This document shows positions 22,027-30,038 of a stretch of DNA of 64,000 nt, piece after piece. Numbering within the stretch: position 1 is the stretch's first letter; each line of letters opens with the position of its first letter. This DNA is from JANPBY01 sp963805505 (GTDB lineage: Bacteria; Actinomycetota; Actinomycetes; DATJPE01). The DNA is taken from contig CAWDUP010000006.1 of assembly GCA_963805505.1 (NCBI GenBank), positions 1 to 64,000 of the forward strand, read 5' to 3'. A model generated the notes under the pieces. The model saw only the letters and a program-made list of their open reading frames with translations, made no database searches and had not been told where the DNA came from. A program made the translations under genes and the position numbers.

Positions 22027-22944
22027 GTGACCGCGAAAGGGAGAACGCTCGTTCGGGGCTCCACCTTCCTCATGGGCAGCGCGGAGTTCTACCCCGAGGA
22101 ACGCCCGATCGTGGAGGCCTCCGTCGGCGATCTGTTGGTCGACGAGCACCCCGTCACGAATGCCATGTTCCGCCGGTTCGTGGCCGACACCGGCCACGTC
22201 ACCGTCGCCGAAACGGCTCCCGATGCTGAGGACTTCCCAGACGCTGATCCGGACCTGCTCGTACCGGGGTCCCAGGTGTTCGTTCCACCGTCTGTCCCGG
22301 TCCCGCTGGATGACTGGACGCGGTGGTGGGCGTGGATTCCTGGGGCCAACTGGCGCCACCCAGAAGGCCCGGAATCCACGCTGCACGGCCGCGAGCTGCA
22401 CCCCGTCGTCCACGTCGGCCTCGAAGACGCCCTCGCATACGCCGCCTGGGCTTCGGCCCGGCTCCCGACCGAGGCCGAGTGGGAGCACGCCGCCCGCGGC
22501 GGACTTGAGTCTGCCCGCTACGCCTGGGGGGAAGAGTTCATGCCGCGTGGTCGGGTGATGGCCAACACGTGGCATGGCCGCTTCCCGGTCGAGAACCTCT
22601 CACCGCACGGCTTCACGAGGACGTCACCGGTGAAGAAGTTCCCGCCCAACGGCTTCGGGCTGTACGACATGACGGGAAACGTCTGGGAGTGGACGGCGAC
22701 CGAGTGGACTGGCGACCACGCGAACACCTCGGAATCCGCGACCACAAATCTCCCAGCCCCGTCGACCTCGTGCTGCGGCCCCGCCACGGCCTTTGGTGAG
22801 CACGACCGGTTCGTGATGAAGGGTGGATCCCACCTGTGTGCGCCGTCCTACTGCCATCGGTACCGGCCGGCTGCCCGGCAGGCCCATGGCCCCCGCGACA
22901 CGACCAGCCACCTCGGATTCCGCTGCGTCGCCGAGCCGAGCTGA
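22027..22944 (+). CDS. Formylglycine-generating enzyme (sulfatase-modifying factor)
   Basis: A 305-aa SUMF1-type protein starting at GTG 22027. It oxidises the active-site Cys of type I sulfatases to formylglycine, using copper and oxygen. Landmarks are F-L-M-G-S near the start, L-P-T-E-A-E-W-E-H-A-A-R-G-G (about residue 147), N-G-F-G-L-Y-D-M-T-G-N-V-W-E-W, and the C-terminal G-G-S-H-L-C-A-P-S-Y-C with both catalytic Cys (271 and 276). It lies 60 nt after the sulfatase on the same strand, so the two form a substrate-enzyme pair. Confidence 0.95.
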   Translation: MTAKGRTLVRGSTFLMGSAEFYPEERPIVEASVGDLLVDEHPVTNAMFRRFVADTGHVTVAETAPDAEDFPDADPDLLVPGSQVFVPPSVPVPLDDWTRWWAWIPGANWRHPEGPESTLHGRELHPVVHVGLEDALAYAAWASARLPTEAEWEHAARGGLESARYAWGEEFMPRGRVMANTWHGRFPVENLSPHGFTRTSPVKKFPPNGFGLYDMTGNVWEWTATEWTGDHANTSESATTNLPAPSTSCCGPATAFGEHDRFVMKGGSHLCAPSYCHRYRPAARQAHGPRDTTSHLGFRCVAEPS

Positions 22945-23019
22945 TCCGAGCGCGCGTTACGACCGAACCTGCAGCGCCAGACATCCGAGCAGACTGCTGG
23001 CCGGCAGCCGGGCCGGATG

Positions 23020-25257
23020 CTAGGGCTGCGTCGAGGACACCGAGCCGGCCGGTGTACCGAGGATCGCCTCCCTGAGCAGACGCGCCGAACCGTCCGCAAC
23101 AGCTCGGAAGTTTGGCTCGTACCCGAACACCGTCACGCTTCCACGACCAAGAGTCTCGACGGTCTCCAGTGCAGTTCCGGCGAGGCTGTCCGACTCGGTG
23201 GCGAAGCCGGACACGAACATGCGCTGCGGGAAGGCGCCGACAACCCGCGCGTCCCCAGGCGTGAGAACGAGGTTGTAGTCGCTGTCCCACTCGATCATGT
23301 TGCGTCCGTCCGGCGTGCGAATCCGCATCATGGCGCCGGGCGACTCGGCCTGCGGCGCCTCCATGCCCACCTCGGAGATCCCGAGGTTCGACGCCAGCAA
23401 AGCACCTTCCTGCCAACCGACGTAGCGACCGCCGCCCTTGACCCAGGCCACCAGGGAAGCGCGCCCCTTCCGCCCGAGGTCTTCATACACCGGATCGGAG
23501 TCGACGTTGCCCGCCACGACGACGTCGAACTTCCGCAGCTTCTTGGCAGTGACCTGCTCGGGCAGGAGGACGGTGTAGGGGAACCGCCAGTCGTGCCCCA
23601 GGCGCCACTTCAGCCACCCGCTGTACTGGTAGCCGTTCCACAGCTCCGGCCACTGGTCGATGATGGCGATCCGCGGCATCGGGCCCGGAGGCAGGCCTTT
23701 CCTGGGATTCTTCAGCTTCGACGCGGTCTCCACGGGGGCTGTCACCGGCAGACCCGTGGAGCCACCCTTGATCCCGGCGAGCAACGGCAGGCTCCACCCG
23801 CTCACGTCATAGAAGTACGGGAAGGGCACATAGGTGTCCTCGTTGAGCGTCGCCTGCACCCAGTGCTTCTGCGGCTGAGCGAGGGTGATCCAATACGTCC
23901 CCTTCGGCAGGGTCTTCTGCCGCGGCTCGTCCCCGTACGGGCGGTAGTCCTGGACCACCGTCGGCCCGGTGAGTCGTTCGACGACGACATGGGCGGCCTG
24001 CAGCCGGCTGACCACGCGCCGGGTCTCGAGTGAGCTCCCGAGCAGGAAGTAGCCGCAGACCTTCCGGTCAGGCACAGGTCGCAGCACATCGTCGTCGGAG
24101 TTGTAGATCTTGTTCGGCTGGAGCTGGCAACGCTCGCCCTGATGCTCGGCCTGGACGAAAGTCTTGCGCCATGTGCGCAGAACCATCTTGTGGTTCGTCG
24201 CACCGGTGAACAGGGTCGTCAGCGCCGAGGTGTACTGGTGCCGGACGCGTCGCGGGTAGGACACGGAGTCGCCTTGCTCGAAGGTCATCCCGACTGCGCC
24301 CATCTGCGTAGTGGGGACCGTGTCGCCATAGACCTGCGCGAAGAAGTCGTACCCGGAGTCGGAGGTCTCGTAGCGCCAACCACGGGCCTGAAAGGCCGCT
24401 TCATTCGCCGGGCCGTACAGCTGCTCGATCTCGCGGTAGAGCCCCGTGGGTGTCTCGTGGTAGATCGGGTCTGCATCCGGTGGGAAGAAGTAGTTCCTAC
24501 CGCTGTTCTCGTGCTCGTCGACAAACAGCTGCGGCGGGTATTTCCACAGCAGCTGGAGTCGACCTGAGACCTCCGGCTGTGTCCCGACAAGGACATCGCG
24601 GTTCATGTCGAATGAGGAGCCGTTGTAGCGGATGTCTCGCGCGCGCCCATCGGGGTTCTGCACGGGGATCAGGCCGACGATCGAGTGATGCAGGATCGCG
24701 CGGGCCACACAGTCTGATCGGTCAGCAAGCTGGTGCAACAGCTTGACGACGGCGTCCCCGCCGGACGGTTCGTTGCCATGCACGTTCGCCGCAATCCACA
24801 AGATCGGCGGGGTGCGCTGAATGATGCGATCGGCCGCGACTTCGGACGTCGACGGGTCACGCAGTCGGTTCAGATCGTGCCGGATGGCGGGCAGGCGGTT
24901 CAGCGTTCGCGGCTGACCAACCAGCGCGTACCGAAGGGGACGACCCTCCCACGACTTGGCGTAGACCCCGGTCACCACTCGGTCGCTGGCTCGATCGACG
25001 GCTGCCCAATACCGTCCGATCTCCTTGTTCGTGGCCTGCTTCCTGCCGAGGTGATACCCGAGCACATGCTTGGGAGTGGGAACCGCGCCACGGAACTTCG
25101 GCTCGGTGCTGAGCGGATCGCAGCCGCCCCTGGGGGCAACTGCCTTGGCGGCGACTGAGCCGCTCACGACACGCGCAGTCGCAGCGCTCGCCAGCGAGGT
25201 CGTCATGCAAAGGGCGAGCAGGCTGGCAGCAGTCAATCCAACAAGGGCACGGCGCAT
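23020..25257 (-). CDS. Secreted M14-family zinc carboxypeptidase-like protein
   Basis: A 745-aa exported protein. ATG 25257 (Met of M-R-R-A-L-V-G) is preferred over 25281, since it starts a Sec signal peptide ending near A-S-A. The M14 zinc site appears as N-V-H-G-N-E-P-S-G (His and Glu, about residue 163), with the third ligand His in D-E-H-E-N-S-G-R and a probable catalytic Glu in G-M-T-F-E-Q-G. The C-terminal half (from about residue 500) is a separate glutamine-amidotransferase-like or beta-rich domain. Likely digests peptides outside the cell. It is convergent with the FGE gene. Confidence 0.85.
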   Translation of the reverse strand: MRRALVGLTAASLLALCMTTSLASAATARVVSGSVAAKAVAPRGGCDPLSTEPKFRGAVPTPKHVLGYHLGRKQATNKEIGRYWAAVDRASDRVVTGVYAKSWEGRPLRYALVGQPRTLNRLPAIRHDLNRLRDPSTSEVAADRIIQRTPPILWIAANVHGNEPSGGDAVVKLLHQLADRSDCVARAILHHSIVGLIPVQNPDGRARDIRYNGSSFDMNRDVLVGTQPEVSGRLQLLWKYPPQLFVDEHENSGRNYFFPPDADPIYHETPTGLYREIEQLYGPANEAAFQARGWRYETSDSGYDFFAQVYGDTVPTTQMGAVGMTFEQGDSVSYPRRVRHQYTSALTTLFTGATNHKMVLRTWRKTFVQAEHQGERCQLQPNKIYNSDDDVLRPVPDRKVCGYFLLGSSLETRRVVSRLQAAHVVVERLTGPTVVQDYRPYGDEPRQKTLPKGTYWITLAQPQKHWVQATLNEDTYVPFPYFYDVSGWSLPLLAGIKGGSTGLPVTAPVETASKLKNPRKGLPPGPMPRIAIIDQWPELWNGYQYSGWLKWRLGHDWRFPYTVLLPEQVTAKKLRKFDVVVAGNVDSDPVYEDLGRKGRASLVAWVKGGGRYVGWQEGALLASNLGISEVGMEAPQAESPGAMMRIRTPDGRNMIEWDSDYNLVLTPGDARVVGAFPQRMFVSGFATESDSLAGTALETVETLGRGSVTVFGYEPNFRAVADGSARLLREAILGTPAGSVSSTQP

Positions 25258-25352
25258 GGCGCGAGCGTAGATGCCCGCCACGGCGTTGGAAACAGCGCCC
25301 CGAAAACCTACCGGAATGGCCTCATCGCCGACCTCGGGCTACGTTCTCGGAT

Positions 25353-26192
25353 ATGGCAGGCATGCGCTTCGGTATCGATATCGCCCAGCAACGGATGGAG
25401 TGGGACGACCTGCTCAGCCGGGTCCGCCTGGCCGAGGACCTCGGCTTCGACGGCGCCTGGGGCTTCGACCATTTCGGGCCGATGTACGGCGAAGGGCCAG
25501 GCAACTGCTTTGAGGGGATGACGACGCTCGCAGCGCTGGCGTCGGCCACGTCGCGAATCCGGCTCGGCCTCCTGGTCACCGGCGTCACGTACAGGCACCC
25601 GTCAGTTCTGGCTGCCGAAGCGATCACTGTCGACCACGCGAGCCACGGTCGCCTCGAGCTTGCCTTGGGAGCAGCCTGGTTCGAAGCCGAGCACGACCAG
25701 CTGGGCATCGAGTTCCCGCCGGTAGGGGAACGCTTTGACCGGCTCGAGGACTGCCTGGAGATCCTGACCAGACTGTTGACGGGCGAGGTGGTCAGCTACG
25801 AAGGCCGGGTCTTCAGCCTGGCGGAGGCGCAATTGCGTCCCCCGCCGGTCCAGCGACCGCATCCGCCCGTGTGGATCGGCGGGTCGGGGCGACGCCGGAC
25901 CCTCCCCCTGGTCGCCAAGTACGCGGACGCGTGGCACTGCAACGCGTCGCGCGAGAACTACAGCGAGCTCTCGGCCGCGGTAGACGAGCTGGCCGTCGCC
26001 GCCGGCCGGGATCCCGCTTCCATCACCCGAGCCGCCTCCCTGTCGCTGTCCGAGCCTTGGTCCCAAGTCCGGGCGAACGCCGAGAGAATGCGAGCAGCTG
26101 GCATCGGCTACCTCGTCTGCGGGTGGCCGGGCGAAGGCCCGGCGAGAGTCGAGGAGTTCGTGACCCAGGTCCTTCCGGACCTGACCGACTGA
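25353..26192 (+). CDS. LLM-class F420-dependent oxidoreductase
   Basis: A 279-aa protein starting at ATG 25353, seven nt after TACGTT (leaderless). It has the luciferase-like TIM-barrel pattern: E-D-L-G-F-D-G-A-W-G-F-D-H-F near residue 29, R-I-R-L-G-L-L-V-T-G-V-T-Y-R-H-P (about 70), and H-G-R-L-E-L-A-L-G-A-A-W-F near 100. P-H-P-P-V-W-I-G-G-S-G-R-R follows around 170. Family members use F420 or FMN. The substrate is unknown. Confidence 0.9.
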   Translation: MAGMRFGIDIAQQRMEWDDLLSRVRLAEDLGFDGAWGFDHFGPMYGEGPGNCFEGMTTLAALASATSRIRLGLLVTGVTYRHPSVLAAEAITVDHASHGRLELALGAAWFEAEHDQLGIEFPPVGERFDRLEDCLEILTRLLTGEVVSYEGRVFSLAEAQLRPPPVQRPHPPVWIGGSGRRRTLPLVAKYADAWHCNASRENYSELSAAVDELAVAAGRDPASITRAASLSLSEPWSQVRANAERMRAAGIGYLVCGWPGEGPARVEEFVTQVLPDLTD

Positions 26193-26195
26193 GCC

Positions 26196-26219
26196 CTGCC
26201 CGCGCCCGGCGCCTGGCAG
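26196..26219. terminator. Possible bidirectional terminator hairpin
   Basis: CTGCC (26196-26200) and GGCAG (26215-26219) can pair around a GC-rich loop, between the convergent LLM and DUF3237 genes. There is no T-run. Confidence 0.35.
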
Positions 26220-26248
26220 ACTCGTTCAGATCTCCCCAGGGCGGGTGC

Positions 26249-26719
26249 TCAGAGGACTTCGAAGAACCGGATGCACACCCGCTGGTCGTCGCCGCGGGCC
26301 ATTCCGACGAACACGCGCCCGCACAACCATCGGTGTTCGGGCGCATCAGTTCTGAACACTGGTGAGGTGCGGTAGTAGTACTCGGTCTCCGGAATCTGCT
26401 CGCCTGCGGCCATCCGGATCTCCTGGTCCTCGTCCGCCCGCCAGAACCCCCGGTTGACGACGTCGATCGTGGAGCCGTCATCGGCCCGGATGAGGTAGCG
26501 AGCATCCAGCTGGGTTGTCTGACCTCGACTCGTGGACCAGTCGCCTCCGCCGGGCAGGACGACCCCGTTGAGCCGAGGTCCTTCCACCTCGCCACCCGTG
26601 ATCGGCGTGAACATCAGCACCTCGTCGGGGCCACGCCCGACGTGGACCGCGGGATCGATGTCCACACGCGCCTCGAAGGCGAACTGCAGGACGGGGTCCG
26701 GCAAGCCCGAGGTCAGCAC
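26249..26719 (-). CDS. DUF3237-family protein
   Basis: A 156-aa cytosolic protein. Family features include an early F-E-A-R-V-D-I, the central G-G-E-V-E-G-P-R-L-N-G-V-V-L-P-G-G-G-D-W and L-D-A-R-Y-L-I-R-A-D-D-G. DUF3237 proteins form small barrels and are often linked to aromatic or hydroxylated small-molecule metabolism; no activity is assigned. GTG 26719 overlaps the end of the MarR gene by 7 nt (GTGCTGA), so the two are co-transcribed and probably translationally coupled. Confidence 0.85.
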   Translation of the reverse strand: MLTSGLPDPVLQFAFEARVDIDPAVHVGRGPDEVLMFTPITGGEVEGPRLNGVVLPGGGDWSTSRGQTTQLDARYLIRADDGSTIDVVNRGFWRADEDQEIRMAAGEQIPETEYYYRTSPVFRTDAPEHRWLCGRVFVGMARGDDQRVCIRFFEVL

Positions 26720-27168
26720 GGGACCCCCTCGTCGAGGGTCTTCCGTAGAGCAGTGCTCACGGACTCCAAGACATCGACGACATGGTCATAGTCGACACCT
26801 TCCGCCTCGACCTTGGCATAGAACGCTTCGCGGGCAGCTCCGAAGTACGGAAAGCAGCCCTCCGTGGCGCGCCGGCCCTTTGCCGTCAGCGAGATCAGGG
26901 CGGCCCGACCGTCGGTCGGGTCGTGTCGGCGCCGGATCAATCCAGCGCTGGAGAGTCTGTTCAGATGGTTGGACATGGAGGACGGTCTCATCCCGGTTCG
27001 CGCCGCGAGGTCGCCGGGACGTTGAGATCCGGTGGCGTACAGCACGCTGGTGAGGGCGAAATCCGTCGGCCGCAAGGGCGCGGAGACCATCGCGTCACGC
27101 AACAGCTCCCCCAGCTGTTGCTGAAGAGCGAAGATCAGCAGGGTCGGCTCCCGCCGAAATCCAGTCAC
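26713..27168 (-). CDS. MarR-family transcriptional regulator
   Basis: A 151-aa winged-helix regulator from GTG 27168; TAACAT lies 8 nt upstream on the minus strand. The winged helix includes R-P-G-D-L-A-A-R-T-G-M-R-P-S-S-M-S-N-H-L-N-R-L and the wing R-R-H-D-P-T-D-G-R-A. Marked regulators of this type repress until a small phenolic or drug-like ligand binds. The inverted repeat at 27207-27224 in the shared divergent promoter is its likely operator, controlling itself, DUF3237 and the divergent lipoprotein. Confidence 0.9.
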   Translation of the reverse strand: MTGFRREPTLLIFALQQQLGELLRDAMVSAPLRPTDFALTSVLYATGSQRPGDLAARTGMRPSSMSNHLNRLSSAGLIRRRHDPTDGRAALISLTAKGRRATEGCFPYFGAAREAFYAKVEAEGVDYDHVVDVLESVSTALRKTLDEGVPC

Positions 27169-27206
27169 GGGCGGCCATGTTACGAGATGGACACGACGCT
27201 CGCATT

Positions 27207-27224
27207 TAGTTCAAGTTGGAACTA
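27207..27224. promoter_or_regulatory. Probable MarR operator (inverted repeat)
   Basis: TAGTTC-AAGTTG-GAACTA is a perfect 6-bp inverted repeat with a 6-bp spacer. It overlaps the left bases of the TATTCT -10 (27223-27228) of the lipoprotein gene, so a bound dimer would block that promoter. It lies 39 nt from the MarR start. Confidence 0.65.
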
Positions 27225-27228
27225 TTCT
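27223..27228 (+). promoter_or_regulatory. Leaderless -10 promoter element
   Basis: TATTCT ends 6 nt before ATG 27235, the spacing expected when transcription starts at the start codon. It overlaps the inverted repeat. Confidence 0.6.
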
Positions 27229-27234
27229 CCCGGC

Positions 27235-28230
27235 ATGCGACGTCTCGCCTTGGCACTTCTCGCCACCTTGTTGGTGTCGGCCTGCTCCGCGTCCAACCCG
27301 CAGCCGGTGGACTCGCCGGCCGTGCCCGTTCCAACGGCTCCGAGCGAGCTACGTGGTTCCCCCCGAGCAGCTGACGATCCCACCTACATCACCGCCCGAG
27401 TGAGGACAGGAGTCAAACCGTGCGGGATCCTCGGTGCCGCGGGACAAATCTGGGTGAGCAACCTCGCCGACCGGACCGTCGTTCGCATTGATCCGGCTGA
27501 TCTATCGGTGTCCGCTCCCATCCCCGTGGGATCCCAGCCGTGCGGGCTGGCGGCGGGCTTCGGGTCCGTCTGGGTGGAGAACTACGGATCGAACGATGTC
27601 ACCCGTCTCGACGAAACGACCGGCGAAGTGCTCGCGACGGTGCCCGTTGGTGAGGCGCCCTTCGACGTGACGACCGCCGACGGATCGGTGTGGGTCACGA
27701 ACAATCTGTCGGGAACCGTGTCCCGGATCGACCCGCAGGACAACACCGCCACGACGATTCAGGTCGGCGCCGCCCCGATCGGGATCGCGCACTCGCCAGG
27801 AGCAGTCTGGGTGCCGCTCGCGAAGTCGGGGAAGGTGGTCCGTATCGACAGCGCCACCGGCGAGGTGGTTGCCAAGATTGCCATCGGCAAGCAGGCCGGC
27901 TGGACGGCCTACGACCGGACTTCGGTCTGGGTCGCAGACGGGACGGGCCATGTCAGTCGCATCGATCCCGAGACCAACACCGTTGTCGCGCGCAGCACTG
28001 TCGGCAAAAATCCCTTGGACGGTGATGTTGTAGGCAACACCGTCTGGATTCCTGACCAGGGCGGCCTCTTGTACCCGATCGACAGGGCGACCAACGAGGT
28101 CGGTAAGCCGATCCGATCGACGGCAGACAACCCCTTCGTCGTCGCAGGTTTTCAGGGAAGCCTCTGGGCCGTCGACTTCCTCGGGACCGACGTGGTCCGC
28201 ATCGACACCGACCGGGCGCGCAAGTCGTGA
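27235..28230 (+). CDS. Lipoprotein with a YncE-like beta-propeller
   Basis: A 331-aa lipoprotein with signal and lipobox V-S-A-C (Cys about residue 17), then a Pro/Ser linker. Seven or so blades repeat the pattern V-W-V-x-N-x2-S/D-x-T-V-x-R-I-D-P-x-T-x-x-V, seen for example as S-V-W-V-T-N-N-L-S-G-T-V-S-R-I-D and V-W-V-A-D-G-T-G-H-V-S-R-I-D. Such proteins resemble virginiamycin-B-lyase-like and YncE propellers and typically bind ligands outside the cell. It is controlled from the divergent MarR promoter and ends 7 nt before the convergent acdS. Confidence 0.85.
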   Translation: MRRLALALLATLLVSACSASNPQPVDSPAVPVPTAPSELRGSPRAADDPTYITARVRTGVKPCGILGAAGQIWVSNLADRTVVRIDPADLSVSAPIPVGSQPCGLAAGFGSVWVENYGSNDVTRLDETTGEVLATVPVGEAPFDVTTADGSVWVTNNLSGTVSRIDPQDNTATTIQVGAAPIGIAHSPGAVWVPLAKSGKVVRIDSATGEVVAKIAIGKQAGWTAYDRTSVWVADGTGHVSRIDPETNTVVARSTVGKNPLDGDVVGNTVWIPDQGGLLYPIDRATNEVGKPIRSTADNPFVVAGFQGSLWAVDFLGTDVVRIDTDRARKS

Positions 28231-28237
28231 TCGACAC

Positions 28238-29248
28238 TCACGACCGGAAGAGTGCCGAGTACGCGTTGAGCGCCGGCTGTCCCCCAAGGTGCGCGTACAG
28301 GACCGTGGCGTCCCTGGGGATCTCCGCGCTCGTGACGAGGTCGATGAGGCCGGCCATCGACTTTCCCTCGTAGACCGGGTCGATGATCATGCCCTCGAGG
28401 CGTCCGCTGAGTCGGATCGCGTCAAGCGTCGACTGCACAGGGATGCCGTAATAGTCCCCGGCCCAGCCTTCTAGGACCGTGATCTCGTCATCACCCAGGT
28501 CGCGTCCGAGCTCGATCAGGTCGGCGGTGCTGCGTGCGATGCGAGCCACTTGGTCACGAGTCGCTTGCAGTTTGGCCGAAGCATCGATCCCGACAACCCG
28601 CCGGGGTCTGTCCTGGCCGGCAAAACCGGCAATCATCCCCGCCTGAGTGCTTCCCGTCACCGAGCAGACGACGATCGTGTCGAAGAAGACGCCCAACTCC
28701 CGCTCCTGCTGCTGCACCTCAAAGGCCCAGTTGACGAAGCCAAGGCCGCCGAGCCTGTGGTCAGATGCCCCCGCCGGGATTGCGTACGGCTTCCCGCCCC
28801 GTGCGCGGACGTCGTCGAGAGCGCGCGTCCAGCTGTCCCGGAACCCGATGTCGAACCCAGCCGGGTCGAGTCGCACGTCAGCCCCCATGATGCGCGAGAG
28901 CAGGATGTTTCCGACGCGATCGTTGACCGAGTCCGGCCAGTCGACCCAGGCCTCCTGCACAAGCACTGCCTTGAGCCCCAACTTGGCAGCGACCGCAGCG
29001 ACCTGCCGGGTGTGGTTGGACTGCACGCCGCCGATGGAGACCAACGTGTCCGCGCCCTCGGCCAGTGCGTCCGGCACGATGTACTCGAGCTTGCGAGTCT
29101 TGTTGCCGCCGAACGCGAGACCGCTGTTGCAGTCTTCTCTCTTCGCCCAGATCCTTGCTCCGCCAAGGTGGGCGCTGAGCCGAGGCAACTCGTGGACTGG
29201 GCTAGGTCCAAAGGTCAGCGGGTAGCGCGGAAAGTCTCCGATGGCCAT
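28238..29248 (-). CDS. acdS: 1-aminocyclopropane-1-carboxylate deaminase
   Basis: A 336-aa PLP enzyme that opens ACC to 2-oxobutyrate and ammonia. The match runs full length: F-P-R-Y-P-L-T-F-G-P at the N-terminus, F-G-G-N-K-T-R-K with the PLP lysine (Lys50), S-I-G-G-V-Q-S-N-H-T-R-Q, and V-C-S-V-T-G-S-T-Q-A-G-M. The residues that distinguish ACC deaminase from D-cysteine desulfhydrase, Glu and Leu (E294 in V-Y-E-G-K-S, L321 in Y-A-H-L-G-G), are present. GAGAGGACC precedes the ATG. It would lower plant ethylene and allow growth on ACC. It lies upstream of no transporter here. Confidence 0.93.
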   Translation of the reverse strand: MAIGDFPRYPLTFGPSPVHELPRLSAHLGGARIWAKREDCNSGLAFGGNKTRKLEYIVPDALAEGADTLVSIGGVQSNHTRQVAAVAAKLGLKAVLVQEAWVDWPDSVNDRVGNILLSRIMGADVRLDPAGFDIGFRDSWTRALDDVRARGGKPYAIPAGASDHRLGGLGFVNWAFEVQQQERELGVFFDTIVVCSVTGSTQAGMIAGFAGQDRPRRVVGIDASAKLQATRDQVARIARSTADLIELGRDLGDDEITVLEGWAGDYYGIPVQSTLDAIRLSGRLEGMIIDPVYEGKSMAGLIDLVTSAEIPRDATVLYAHLGGQPALNAYSALFRS

Positions 29249-29260
29249 CGACAGGTCCTC

Positions 29261-29992
29261 TCAGGTGTCGGCGGGTGGCCTGGCTGTACGGGCCACGTAC
29301 ACGGTGTTGGAGGACGACCCACCCTGCAACGGGTTCGGAAAACTGACCTCGGTTGCTTCGGCCCTGGAGAACGTCGCTGACAGGACCGCCAGATACTCCG
29401 CGTCCGGCGGATCGTTCGACCACAGCGAGAACACACCACCTGGCCGGATGAAGCTGCTGAGCCTCTTCGTTCCGGCCAGCTGGTAGAAGTCGGAGTGGCT
29501 CGGATGTAGCACGTGGCGCGGCGAATGGTCGACGTCGAGGATCACCGCGTCGAACTGTCGGGAGGCAATCAGGGGATCGAACCCCGCTGCTGCGGACAAC
29601 GCGAAGAAGTCGGCCTCGACGAAACGGCATCGAGGATCGCACACGAGCGGCTCGCCCATGGGAATCAGGCCCTGTTGGTGCCATTCGATGATCTCCGGAA
29701 GCCGATCAACCACCAGCAGAGAACGCACCCGTGGATCGTCCAGGACCGCCACGGCGGTGAACCCGAGGCCGAGGCCGCCGACCACCACGTCCAGCGCGTC
29801 GCCATCCACGCGCTCGAGGGCCAGGGTCGCTACAGCCCGCTCGGCGACCGTGAACATGCTGGACATCAGGAAGTCGTCGCCGAGCTTCACCTCATAGATG
29901 TCCGCCCCGGACAAGGGGTCTCGGCGCCGCCGCAGGCTGAGCTCACCCATCGGGGTCTGGCGCCAATCAAGCTCCTCGAACCGCGCGCTCAC
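29261..29992 (-). CDS. Spermidine-synthase-like protein
   Basis: A 243-aa Rossmann-fold protein of the polyamine aminopropyltransferase-like group. The nucleotide-binding region is V-V-V-G-G-L-G-L-G-F-T-A, followed by V-V-D-R-L-P-E-I-I-E-W-H, and D-A-V-I-L-D-V-D-H-S-P replaces the D-[TV]-D-x-P motif of spermidine synthases. The C-terminal part has S-L-W-S-N-D-P-P. It lacks the usual spermidine-synthase putrescine-binding core and may be a methyltransferase-like relative. It ends 12 nt upstream of acdS on the same strand. Confidence 0.8.
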   Translation of the reverse strand: MSARFEELDWRQTPMGELSLRRRRDPLSGADIYEVKLGDDFLMSSMFTVAERAVATLALERVDGDALDVVVGGLGLGFTAVAVLDDPRVRSLLVVDRLPEIIEWHQQGLIPMGEPLVCDPRCRFVEADFFALSAAAGFDPLIASRQFDAVILDVDHSPRHVLHPSHSDFYQLAGTKRLSSFIRPGGVFSLWSNDPPDAEYLAVLSATFSRAEATEVSFPNPLQGGSSSNTVYVARTARPPADT

Positions 29993-30038
29993 CCGGCTGT
30001 CACCCAGCCATTAGAGCACCTGGCTCCGCGCGAGCCGG

